The notes under the pieces: generated by a model | What the model saw: only the letters and a program-made list of their open reading frames with translations | The model's database searches: none | Told to the model about the DNA's origin: nothing | NCBI GenBank assembly: GCA_001464195.1 | Contig: LNEY01000012.1 | Location: forward strand, 124,001-188,000 | Source of the DNA: Burkholderiales bacterium Ga0077547 | GTDB lineage: Bacteria; Pseudomonadota; Gammaproteobacteria; Burkholderiales; Burkholderiaceae_C | Direction of reading: 5' to 3' | DNA: 64,000 nucleotides | Position numbers and translations under genes: made by a program | Shown: positions 9,766-18,009 of the stretch, piece after piece | Position numbering within the stretch: position 1 is the first letter of the stretch | Layout of the letters: each line of letters starts with the position of its first letter

Positions 9766-12700
9766 ACCGCCTCGCGTCGAACGGCGCGCTGCCACTGGCC
9801 CGGCGACTCGGCTGGCCCGGCTGGTCGCATCTGCCACGTGAAGCGCGTGACACGTTGTTCCTGCTGATCGTGATTGGCTGGACGTCGCTTCCGCATCTGA
9901 CGCATCTGCCCGTCTGGTGCGCCGTCCTCACCGCGGGCGTGCTGCTCTGGCGTGCACGGCTGGCGCTGGCTGGCTCGGCACTCCCGGGACGCGCGGTGCT
10001 GGTGCTCGTGCTGGTGATCGCCGCCAGCCTCACCTACTGGTCGTTCGGTTCGCTGCTGGGCAAGGAGCCCGGTGTGACGATGGCGGTCGCCCTGATGGCC
10101 TTGAAGACACTGGAGCTGCGTGCTCGGCGAGATGCCTTCGTGGTGTTCTTCCTGGGCTTCTTCCTGATCCTGACGCATTTTCTGTACTCGCAGAGCCTGG
10201 GCGTGGCGGCCATGATGCTGCTGTCGATCTGGGGCCTGTTGACCGCGCTGGTGCTGGCTCACATGCCCGCCGGGGCACCCAGCCTGCGCACGGCTGCGGC
10301 TCTGGCGGGCAAGACGGCAGCGCTGGGCGCACCGCTGATGGTGCTGCTGTTCGTGCTGTTCCCACGCATCGGGCCGCTCTGGGGCGTGCCGCAAGATGGT
10401 TTCTCCAGCACCGGGCTGTCGAACGTGATGAGCATGGGCACGGTCGCCGCGCTGGCGCAGGACGACAGCGTGGCACTGCGCATCCGCTTCGAAGGTGCGC
10501 CACCACCACCGCAGGACATTTACTTCCGTGGCCCGGTCCTGGGCAACTTCGATGGGCGTGACTGGACGCCGCAGAAGCCGGGCTTTCCGCCCTCGATGAC
10601 GCCGCGCGCCGAGTTGCAGGTGCAGGGTTCGCCCATCCGCTATGAGGTGACCCTGGAGCCCACCCGGCTGACGGTGCTGCCCATGCTGGAGGCCAGCCCC
10701 GAGGCGCCTCAGATCGAGGGGTTCAGCTTCACACAGACCGACGATCTGCAGTGGGTCTCCAACCGCTCGCTGTACGAACGACTGCGCTTCCAGGGCGCAG
10801 CCTATCCGAGGTTCCAGCACGGACCGAGCCAGCCGATGATCGGTCTGCAGGACTACATCGACCTGCCCCCTGGCTACAACCCCCGCACATTGGCCTGGGC
10901 ATCCGACATGCGCCGTGACCCGCGCTATGCCGAGGCCGATGCGGCGACCCTGGCCGCAGCCTTGATGGATCACATCCGCACGGGTGGGTATGGCTACACC
11001 TTGACGCCGGGCTTGTACGGCGAGAACGACCCGCGCACGGCGATCGACGAGTTCTGGCTCGATCGCAAATTGGGTTTTTGCGAGCACTACGCGGCCGCGT
11101 TCGTGGTGGTGATGCGCGCACTCGACGTGCCGGCGCGGGTGGTCACCGGCTACCAGGGGCTGGACCCGACGCCGGTGGACGGCTACCGCATCGTGCGCCA
11201 AAGCTATGCCCATGCCTGGGCCGAGTACTGGCAAGCCGGCGTGGGCTGGGTGCGCGCCGATCCGACCGCGGCCGTCGCGCCAGACCGGGTGTTGCGCAGT
11301 CGTCCCCTGGTCACGCAACCCGGGCTGGTCGCGGGGGCCTTGAACAACTTCAATCCGCAGTTGCTGGTGAGTCTGCGCAACGGCTGGGAGGCCCTGAACA
11401 ACCGCTGGAACCAATGGGTGCTCAGCTATTCGCGCGGCTCTCAGTTCGACCTGCTGCGGCAACTGGGCTTCGACGCACCGAGCTGGGAGGATCTGGGCGT
11501 GCTGCTGGCCGGCACCTTCGGCGTGCTGTCGCTGGCAGCAGCCGCTTGGGCGTGGTGGGACCGCCATCATGTCGACCCTTGGGTTCGTCAGATGCAGCGG
11601 CTGCGCGCCATGCTGCAGCGGCTGGGCATCCGTGCCGGCGAGCATGAAGCCCCTCGCACGCTGGCGCAGCGGGTGCGTGTGCGCTTTGGCGAGCAGGGCG
11701 CCCCGCTGGCTGAGTTGCTCGAGCGGCTGGATGAGCAACGCTACAGCGCCCGTGCAACCACGCGGCCTGATCCTGCCCTCACCCGTCGATTCAAGGCTCA
11801 CGCACAACGCCTCACACGGCTGACTCAGGCCCTGTGCGCGATGGTGTTCGTGGCCGCCGCGTCCTCCGATGACGCCTACGCGGCTGACGCCACCCGTGCG
11901 GCAACGCCGACCCGTGTCGCTACGACGTCCCCGTCTGCCGCCCCCAGCCAGCGCGCCCAACCGCGCAAGCACCGCGCCCGCAAGGCGCCCGTGCGCTCTG
12001 ACAACGACCCCGACATCGTGACCTACGGCCGACGCGAAGACCTGATGACGTTCGGCGCTGAGCTTGCCGCTAGGCAGGGACTCGACGTGGAGGCCGTACA
12101 GGCCGTGCTGGCGCAGGCGCGCTTTGTGCCCAGCATCGTGAAGGCGGTGATGCCGCCGCCAGCCGGCACCGCCAAGAACTGGGTGGCCTACCGAGCGCGC
12201 TTCGTCGAACCCAGGCGCATCGCCGCCGGCGCAGCGTTCTGGCAGGCCCATGCAGCCTGGCTGACGCTGGCGGAGGATCGCTATGGTGTGCCGCCGGAAA
12301 TCGTCATCGGCATCATCGGCGTCGAAACGCTTTATGGCCAGCACATGGGCAACCATCGTGTGATCGACGCGCTGACCACGCTGGGCTTCGACTTCCCGAC
12401 CGGACGCAAAGACCGCAGCGCGTTCTTTCGAGACGAGCTGGAGCAGCTGCTGGTGCTCAGCCACCGAGAAGGCAGCGACCCGTTGGCCTTGAAGGGCAGC
12501 TATGCGGGGGCGCTCGGCATGCCGCAGTTCATGCCCAGCAGCGTCAACAAGTACGCCATCGATTTCGATGGTGATGGGCACATCGATCTGCACACGAGTG
12601 CTGCCGATGTGATCGGCAGCGTGGCGCACTACCTGGCCGAGTTCGGCTGGCAGCGCGGCCTGCCCACGCACTACGAGGTGGCCGTGCCGAGCGACACCAG

Positions 12701-12983
12701 CGAGCGAGCGCTGCTGCTCGGCCCAGACATCCTGCCCACCTTCACCGCACAGCAGTTCATCGATCATGGCGCGGCATTCGGCACGCCGGCGCCGCCCCTC
12801 ACCGACAGCAGCGGCAGCGCTGCCGACGCGAAGCTGGCGCTGGTCGAACTGCAGAACGGCCCCGACGCGCCGAGCTACGTGGCCGGCACCACCAACTTCT
12901 ACGCCGTCACCCGCTACAACTGGTCCAGCTATTACGCGATGGCGGTGATCGAACTCGGGCATGCGGTCAGGCAGGCTCGATAG
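9762..12983 (+). CDS. TgpA-type transglutaminase (DUF3488) fused in frame to MltB-type lytic transglycosylase
   Basis: One uninterrupted 1073-codon frame. Residues 1-200 form about six membrane helices (DUF3488). A periplasmic transglutaminase core follows with Cys440 (GFCEHYAAAF), His484 (SYAHAWAEY) and Asp500 (VRADPTAAV). A last membrane helix (about 582-600) precedes a cytosolic basic tail. A basic then hydrophobic stretch (about 678-707, ALCAMVFVAAASS-DDAYA) looks like a signal peptide or anchor. After it come a low-complexity Pro/Arg/Ala linker and a complete MltB domain (about 740-1070): catalytic Glu855 in GIIGVETLYGQHMGNH, plus ALGMPQFMPSSVNKYAIDFD. The two halves are normally separate genes. 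No in-frame start codon gives the MltB half a proper signal n-region (only ATG 11841, inside the hydrophobic stretch). Either a true fusion or two genes joined by a small indel. Confidence 0.85.
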   Translation: MNRLASNGALPLARRLGWPGWSHLPREARDTLFLLIVIGWTSLPHLTHLPVWCAVLTAGVLLWRARLALAGSALPGRAVLVLVLVIAASLTYWSFGSLLGKEPGVTMAVALMALKTLELRARRDAFVVFFLGFFLILTHFLYSQSLGVAAMMLLSIWGLLTALVLAHMPAGAPSLRTAAALAGKTAALGAPLMVLLFVLFPRIGPLWGVPQDGFSSTGLSNVMSMGTVAALAQDDSVALRIRFEGAPPPPQDIYFRGPVLGNFDGRDWTPQKPGFPPSMTPRAELQVQGSPIRYEVTLEPTRLTVLPMLEASPEAPQIEGFSFTQTDDLQWVSNRSLYERLRFQGAAYPRFQHGPSQPMIGLQDYIDLPPGYNPRTLAWASDMRRDPRYAEADAATLAAALMDHIRTGGYGYTLTPGLYGENDPRTAIDEFWLDRKLGFCEHYAAAFVVVMRALDVPARVVTGYQGLDPTPVDGYRIVRQSYAHAWAEYWQAGVGWVRADPTAAVAPDRVLRSRPLVTQPGLVAGALNNFNPQLLVSLRNGWEALNNRWNQWVLSYSRGSQFDLLRQLGFDAPSWEDLGVLLAGTFGVLSLAAAAWAWWDRHHVDPWVRQMQRLRAMLQRLGIRAGEHEAPRTLAQRVRVRFGEQGAPLAELLERLDEQRYSARATTRPDPALTRRFKAHAQRLTRLTQALCAMVFVAAASSDDAYAADATRAATPTRVATTSPSAAPSQRAQPRKHRARKAPVRSDNDPDIVTYGRREDLMTFGAELAARQGLDVEAVQAVLAQARFVPSIVKAVMPPPAGTAKNWVAYRARFVEPRRIAAGAAFWQAHAAWLTLAEDRYGVPPEIVIGIIGVETLYGQHMGNHRVIDALTTLGFDFPTGRKDRSAFFRDELEQLLVLSHREGSDPLALKGSYAGALGMPQFMPSSVNKYAIDFDGDGHIDLHTSAADVIGSVAHYLAEFGWQRGLPTHYEVAVPSDTSERALLLGPDILPTFTAQQFIDHGAAFGTPAPPLTDSSGSAADAKLALVELQNGPDAPSYVAGTTNFYAVTRYNWSSYYAMAVIELGHAVRQAR

Positions 12984-13239
12984 ACGGCGCCTGATTCAGA
13001 CACGCCTCGATCCACAGCGACAGTTCGGCTTCGAGGTCGGGCACCTCGGCGATCTCGAGCCCTCGCCCCAAGTCCCAGCTGCTGTCGTACCAACCTGGAC
13101 CGCCATCGGCTGGTCGGTCGATCGCCGCAGCTGGCGAGTTCGGCTGCGGCGGCATCGGCAGCGCCGCACACAGCGACAGACACACGATCGATCTCATGCC
13201 TTCACGGCACGCACGAGGCAACGAAGCGAGGCTGAACAT
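12967..13239 (-). CDS. Small hypothetical protein, possibly secreted
   Basis: A 90-residue protein with a basic N-terminus (MFSLASLPRACREGMR) followed by a short hydrophobic stretch (SIVCLSLCAALPM) that could be a signal peptide. The C-terminal part has WYDSSWDLGRGLEIAEVPD and ends in ELSLWIEACLNQ. I recall WYDSSWDL-type small proteins in Burkholderiales but know no function. The ATG at 13239 has an AGGAG site 6-7 nt upstream, which decides the start. Its stop overlaps the convergent TgpA-MltB frame by 17 nt. Confidence 0.65.
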   Translation of the reverse strand: MFSLASLPRACREGMRSIVCLSLCAALPMPPQPNSPAAAIDRPADGGPGWYDSSWDLGRGLEIAEVPDLEAELSLWIEACLNQAPSIEPA

Positions 13240-13404
13240 GGGGGTCTCCTGAGCGGCACCGATCACAGCGATCGACGAGCTCAGTGTTTCTGCGCGAGCC
13301 CTGTGCGGCCATCCCGCCGAGGGGTTGCAGACAGGGTCAACGCGGTCCCCTTGAAGCGGCCCCCGGCCGGGGGGACGGCTGGGGTGGATGCTCGGGCGGC
13401 GGCG

Positions 13405-13650
13405 CTATTTGTTGCCGGAGGCCAGGCTGAAACGAGGCTCGCGTTGGCCCTCGTGCTCGACATGTTCAGTGAACATTGAAAACGGGCGCACCCACATGCC
13501 TGAGTTGCCGTGCAGCGGCCTGTACAGAACCAGCGGCTCCAATGATTCGGAGTGTCGAACCACGCCGACAACCTCGTACTCGCCGCCTTTGTAGTACCGA
13601 TAGCGACCCAACTCGATGTGAGGAAGTGCGGGGAGATCACCCATGGCCAT
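13405..13650 (-). CDS. DUF1653 domain protein
   Basis: An 81-residue cytosolic protein covering one DUF1653 domain: HIELGRYRYYKGGEYEVVGV, RHSESLEPLVLYRPL, and WVRPFSMFTEHVEHEG near the end. The domain resembles a small SH3-like barrel and has no assigned function. Start ATG 13650 or the ATG two codons later (13644) are both possible. It stands alone between the small secreted gene and the solute-binding protein gene. The 165-bp stretch 13240-13404 upstream of the neighbouring gene holds only GC-rich palindromic bases. Confidence 0.82.
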   Translation of the reverse strand: MAMGDLPALPHIELGRYRYYKGGEYEVVGVVRHSESLEPLVLYRPLHGNSGMWVRPFSMFTEHVEHEGQREPRFSLASGNK

Positions 13651-13688
13651 GCGACGGAAGCGGAGCGCCTCGCGGACTTGACATCACC

Positions 13689-14369
13689 CTAATTCGCTGT
13701 GGCTGGTAACAGTTTTTCGTACTGTCCATTTGTCTTCAACTGCCTCAACACTGCGTCGAAACTCGGAATCAGGTTCTCGTGCTTTTTGTTGACGATGTGG
13801 AATACATCGAATGAGGCAATCTTGAGGCCAGCATGGCCAATTTTGAATACGGGGGAATCTCGAAATGCGGTGCCCATCAGCGCGACATCCACCCTCCCGC
13901 TTTCAAGCATTTGAGCCAGTTGCTGATGGGTGGCAACGGGAAAGACATCCAGCGAGCTGTTTTTAACAAAATATTCGGCCACGCTCATGCCGATCACATA
14001 GCCAACTCGCTTACCTTTCAAATCCTCAATTTTAAATAATTTATTCTTTGAATTATTGGCGATCAGCGCCATCAATTCGACATTCAACAAAGGCTCTTTT
14101 GAATATCTGATATTTGGGTATTTTTCTGAGATTTCTCGAATTCGACCCACTTCAGCATGGTAAGCCCCTTCGTTCACTGCTGAGAGGGCTCGCAGCGAAG
14201 GCAGTATTTCATAAGAAACACTGATTTTCATTTGACCATATACCGCAGTCAAAAGAGGGAAGAAGCGATCATCGCCTTCCTGTGCTGCGATTCTCATGGC
14301 GCTCTGTGCAAAAGCTTCGCACCCAAGCAAGAATCCGAAAATCGCCGTCAAAATACTTTTACTTTTCAT
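13689..14369 (-). CDS. Periplasmic solute-binding protein, family 3-like, orphan
   Basis: A 226-residue exported protein. The signal peptide MKSKSILTAIFGFLLGCEAFA is followed by a two-lobed amino-acid-binding-protein fold: MRIAAQEGDDRFFPLLTAVY at the start of lobe 1, KIEDLKGKRVGYVIGMSVAEYF at the hinge, and MLESGRVDVALMG. It is shorter than typical transport binding proteins and has no permease or ATPase nearby. It may be an orphan binding or sensing protein, like those annotated 'transporter substrate-binding domain-containing protein'. GAGG lies 7 nt before ATG 14369. The gene and its upstream 120 bp are clearly AT-richer than the surroundings, which suggests transfer. Confidence 0.82.
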   Translation of the reverse strand: MKSKSILTAIFGFLLGCEAFAQSAMRIAAQEGDDRFFPLLTAVYGQMKISVSYEILPSLRALSAVNEGAYHAEVGRIREISEKYPNIRYSKEPLLNVELMALIANNSKNKLFKIEDLKGKRVGYVIGMSVAEYFVKNSSLDVFPVATHQQLAQMLESGRVDVALMGTAFRDSPVFKIGHAGLKIASFDVFHIVNKKHENLIPSFDAVLRQLKTNGQYEKLLPATAN

Positions 14370-14490
14370 TCCCCAACCTCTGGAAACGAGAGTCGCGACG
14401 CCATTTAATTTTGTTAAATGATTTATAAAATAAATATATTATTATTTTACATTGCCCATACCATATCAGGGCACCGACTTTGTCCCGTCC

Positions 14491-15453
14491 TCACCCCTGC
14501 GGAATCACACTCACCGACACATCCATGCGCTGCATCATGCCGCCGCCGAGGATCACGCCGCGCAGGGGCACGACATCGGCGAAATCGGCGCCCCAGGCCA
14601 GCGTGATGTAGCGGCGGTCGGCGAGTTGGTCGTTCGTGGGATCGAACTCGACCCAGCCGTGGTCGGGCAAGTACGCGGCGACCCAGGCGTGCGACGCATC
14701 GACGCCCATCAGCCGCGGCATCCCGGGTGGCGGGTCGGTGAGCAGATAGCCCGACATGTAGCGGGCCGACAAGCCGTGACCACGCAGGCAGGCCAGCATC
14801 AGGTGGGCGAAGTCCTGGCACACGCCGCGGCGGTGCTGCATCACTTCGTCGACCGAGGTGCTGACGGTGGTGGCACCTGAATCGAATTCGAAATCGGTGT
14901 GGATGCGGTGGTTCAGCTCGCTCAGCGCCTCGAACCAGGGCCGATCGGCCCGCAGCGAGGGCTCCGCATACAACCGCGCCGCCTCGGACAGCGGCACCAG
15001 GCGTGTGGGTTCGGCCATGCGCGCCGCGTCGAGGTCGCAGGCTTCACCGTACGGTCGGCGCAGCGCTTCGCGCACTTCGTCGACGGTCAGCGTGGAGGCC
15101 ACGTCCGCCGCCGGCCGCTCACCCACCTCGACCTGACACTGCATGCGCACGCGCAGCTGACGATGGGCGCCATGCAGCCCGAAGTGCGACACCGAATTGC
15201 CGAAGCTGTCGAAGGCCTCATGGCGCTCGTCGGGGGGCGGGTCGATTTGCAGGCTGTGCGACAGCACCCGTTGCCAGGGCAGGCCGCGCGGTGTCAGCCG
15301 GCCCAGTTGCCACGACTGCGACACCGGCGCGGTGTAGGCGTAACGCGTTTCGTGCTCGACGGTGTAGCGGTCGAAGCGACCCTGCGGCGGGCTCGGCTGA
15401 GCACTCTGCTGCTGCCCCTGTTGCTGGCCTGACTGACCTTGTTGTTGCGACAT
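14491..15453 (-). CDS. Transglutaminase-like cysteine peptidase, last gene of the ATP-grasp/alpha-E cluster
   Basis: A 320-residue soluble protein without a signal peptide. The N-terminal glutamine-rich stretch (QQQGQSGQQQGQQQ) is followed by the bacterial transglutaminase N-terminal beta domain (YTVEHETRYAYTAPVSQSWQ). The papain-like transglutaminase core has Cys212 (RRGVCQDFAHLML), His255 (DASHAWVAAYLP) and Asp271 (WVEFDPTND). Members of this group are predicted peptidases or amidases rather than true cross-linking enzymes. The ATG shares one base with the stop codon of the upstream ATP-grasp/alpha-E gene, so the two are translationally coupled. Substrate unknown. Confidence 0.9.
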   Translation of the reverse strand: MSQQQGQSGQQQGQQQSAQPSPPQGRFDRYTVEHETRYAYTAPVSQSWQLGRLTPRGLPWQRVLSHSLQIDPPPDERHEAFDSFGNSVSHFGLHGAHRQLRVRMQCQVEVGERPAADVASTLTVDEVREALRRPYGEACDLDAARMAEPTRLVPLSEAARLYAEPSLRADRPWFEALSELNHRIHTDFEFDSGATTVSTSVDEVMQHRRGVCQDFAHLMLACLRGHGLSARYMSGYLLTDPPPGMPRLMGVDASHAWVAAYLPDHGWVEFDPTNDQLADRRYITLAWGADFADVVPLRGVILGGGMMQRMDVSVSVIPQG

Positions 15454-17948
15454 CAGGCCACCAGCGACAACACGCTGCGCGACGCCGCATGCGAGAAGAA
15501 CTTCAGTGTCAGCTCATCGGACACCGCATGCGCTGCGCGCTGCAACTGCGCAATGACGTCGGCCAGCGCTTCGCTCTCCGGGTGCAGGTCAACGCTGGAC
15601 AGGTTGCGCAGCCCATGGTGTGCGGGCGCCAGCACGTCGCTGGCGAAGCGTCCATGGCTCAGCTCCAGCTTGGCGATGTACTCGGCCAGGCCCTTGACCT
15701 GGAAGGCCAGCGAGCGCGGGTTCACCTCGTCGCGCAGCAGCAGGTCCAGCACTGGCAGCCATTCGGGCGCGACCAGGTAGCGCGAACGGTAGGTGACGGT
15801 GGAGTCGGCGTATTCGAGTAGCCAGTCGAGGCCGTGCGTGCGCCCTTCGTGGGTCGCGACCTGCAGCACATTGCACAGTGTCGACAAGCGCTCCAGCCGC
15901 CGACCGATCGACAGGAACCGCCAGCCCACGCCGCGTGTCATGCCATCGAGCACGAAGCCCGACAGCGTGGTCATCGAGGTCACCGCACGGTCCAGCCACG
16001 ACATCGCCAGCGGCAGCCCGAGGCTGGTCGAAGAGAGGCCGCGCTGAAACACCGGGTCGGCAATCAGCTGGTTCAACGAGCGCCAGTGGTCGGCCGACAT
16101 CCGATCGCGCAGGTTGAAGGCCACGCGTGACAGTTGCTTGAGCCGCTCACTCAAGCCCTCGTCGGGGTGCGTCGCAGCGCGCAGCAGGTCGGTCGCGGGC
16201 TGCTCGACCGAGTCGATCAGCCCGAATCGCTGCGCCAGGATCAGCGTGGGCGGCACGCCGTCGCTGAGCTCGCGCGATTCGTCGAGCACATCGGAGATGG
16301 CAACCCGCAGCAGCCGCGCGGCCGCATCGCAGCGCTCACCGTAGCGGCCGAACCAGAAGAGGTTCTCGGCCGCACGCGAAGGCACATTGGCGCGCGATGC
16401 GACCAGGTCTTCCGGCTTGACGGTGCGGCTCAGCAACGAGAACGAGGCATTGACCGGCGCGTCGGACAGCACCCAGGTGTCTTTCGAGCGACCCCCGCGC
16501 TGCATCGCGATCACGCGCGAATGGTCGTCGCCGGCCACCCGGGTCAGCCCACCTGGCAGCACGTGGTAGCCGTTGGGCGTGGCCACCGCAAACACCCGCA
16601 GCCCGACGGTGCGCGAACTCATCTGCTCGCCACGACCTGGCTCGTTGCGCACCTCGAGCACCGGGGCTTGCGACACATGCACCCACTCCTGTGCCACATA
16701 GCGCTGAGGGCGTGCCGCCACACGCGCTCGCAAGGCCGCACGCTCTGTTGCCGACAGGTCGGCGCCGAACAGCGCCGGCTCTCGCACCGAGCGTTCCAGT
16801 GGCTTGATGATCAGCTTGTCGAGCCGACGCCAAGCATCGTCGAGGGCCGCCGGTTCGCCCAGCCACCAGGTCGCCACCGAAGGCAATCGCAGGGGCTCGC
16901 CGAGCAGTTGCTCACTGAGCTTGGGCAGGTAGCCCAGCAGCGCGCCGGATTCGAGCACGCCCGACCCCAGCGCGTTGGCCAGCAGCACCGTGCCGCGGCG
17001 CGCGCAGTCCGTCAGGCCGGGGATGCCCAGTGCCGAATCGGAGCGCAGCTCGAGTGGGTCGCAGTAATCGTCGTCCTGACGGCGAAGGATGCCGCTGACG
17101 CGCTTCAAACCCTCGACGGTCTTCATCCAGACACAGCCGTCGCGCACCGTGAGGTCGCTGCCTTCGACCAGCGGGAAGCCCAGGTAACGGGCCAGCAGCG
17201 CGTGCTCGAAATAGGTTTCGTTGTAGGGCCCCGGTGTCAGCAGCACCACCAGCGGATTGGCGCGCTCGAACACCCGATCGGTGTGATCCTTCGGCGCCCA
17301 GCGCATCATCGACTGGCGCAAGGCCTCGAAGAAGGCTGCCAGGTGCTGCACATGCAGCTCCTTGAACATCTGCGGGAACACGCGCGACACCACCAACCGG
17401 TTCTCGAGCGCATAGCCGGCACCCGAAGGCGCCTGGGTGCGGTCGTTCACCACCCACCAGTGGCCATCGGGCGAGCGCGCCAGGTCAGCGGCGTAGTTGA
17501 ACAGGTGCACGCCACCGGCCGGACGGATGCCCTGCACCTGATGCAGGTAGCCGCTGTGGCCATAGATGATCGACGGTGGGATCGCGCCCGAGCGCAGCAG
17601 TTCCTGCGGGCCATAAATGTCGCCCAGCACCCGGTTCAGCAGATCGGCGCGCTGTGCGATGCCGGCGGAGATCTCGTCCCATTCGGCTGCCGACAGCAGC
17701 AGCGGCAGCGGATCAACTTCCCAGGGCCGGTCGGCGCCCTTCGGATCGGCATACACGTTGTAGGTGATGCCGTTCTCGCGGATCTCGCGCTCCATCAGCG
17801 ACAGGGTTTCGCTGACCTCGGCACCTTCCCGCGCGGCCAGCGAGCGCAGAAAGGCTTCCCAATGCGGGCGCGGCGATCCAGGGGCTGACAACAGCTCGTC
17901 GTAGCGACCTTCGACCGAGGTGTAGCCGGACAACAGGCGGGTCAACAT
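15453..17948 (-). CDS. Circularly permuted type-2 ATP-grasp protein fused to an alpha-E domain
   Basis: An 831-residue two-domain protein. Residues 1-490 form a circularly permuted ATP-grasp (DUF404/DUF407 type): NGITYNVYADPKGADRPWEVD, SGYLHQVQGI, LVVLLTPGPYNETYFEHALLAR, ending in GLTRVAGDDHSRVIAMQRGG-RSKDTWVL. Residues 520-825 form an alpha-E (DUF403) domain starting SRAAENLFWFGRYGERCDAA. ATP-grasp enzymes make acyl-phosphate intermediates and form amide or peptide bonds, so a peptide ligase role is predicted. ATG 17948 is used; a TTG three codons upstream (17957) is possible. The two domains occur again as separate genes at 21542-23999. Confidence 0.9.
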   Translation of the reverse strand: MLTRLLSGYTSVEGRYDELLSAPGSPRPHWEAFLRSLAAREGAEVSETLSLMEREIRENGITYNVYADPKGADRPWEVDPLPLLLSAAEWDEISAGIAQRADLLNRVLGDIYGPQELLRSGAIPPSIIYGHSGYLHQVQGIRPAGGVHLFNYAADLARSPDGHWWVVNDRTQAPSGAGYALENRLVVSRVFPQMFKELHVQHLAAFFEALRQSMMRWAPKDHTDRVFERANPLVVLLTPGPYNETYFEHALLARYLGFPLVEGSDLTVRDGCVWMKTVEGLKRVSGILRRQDDDYCDPLELRSDSALGIPGLTDCARRGTVLLANALGSGVLESGALLGYLPKLSEQLLGEPLRLPSVATWWLGEPAALDDAWRRLDKLIIKPLERSVREPALFGADLSATERAALRARVAARPQRYVAQEWVHVSQAPVLEVRNEPGRGEQMSSRTVGLRVFAVATPNGYHVLPGGLTRVAGDDHSRVIAMQRGGRSKDTWVLSDAPVNASFSLLSRTVKPEDLVASRANVPSRAAENLFWFGRYGERCDAAARLLRVAISDVLDESRELSDGVPPTLILAQRFGLIDSVEQPATDLLRAATHPDEGLSERLKQLSRVAFNLRDRMSADHWRSLNQLIADPVFQRGLSSTSLGLPLAMSWLDRAVTSMTTLSGFVLDGMTRGVGWRFLSIGRRLERLSTLCNVLQVATHEGRTHGLDWLLEYADSTVTYRSRYLVAPEWLPVLDLLLRDEVNPRSLAFQVKGLAEYIAKLELSHGRFASDVLAPAHHGLRNLSSVDLHPESEALADVIAQLQRAAHAVSDELTLKFFSHAASRSVLSLVA

Positions 17949-18009
17949 GTCAGACAACCGGGTTCATGTGATCGATTGTCATACGTGATCCCACGCGGCC
18001 CCGGATCGG

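Noticed and set aside
11841-12983. mltB as a separate gene starting at ATG 11841
   Set aside because: This start lies inside the hydrophobic stretch and would remove the basic n-region, leaving a defective signal peptide. No ribosome site precedes it. Kept as an alternative only.
13355-13385. GC palindrome CCCCCGGCCGGGGGGAC as a fourth copy of the repeat family
   Set aside because: Shares only about 11 bases (GGCCGGGGGAC) with the repeat core and lacks the remainder. Likely chance in GC-rich DNA.
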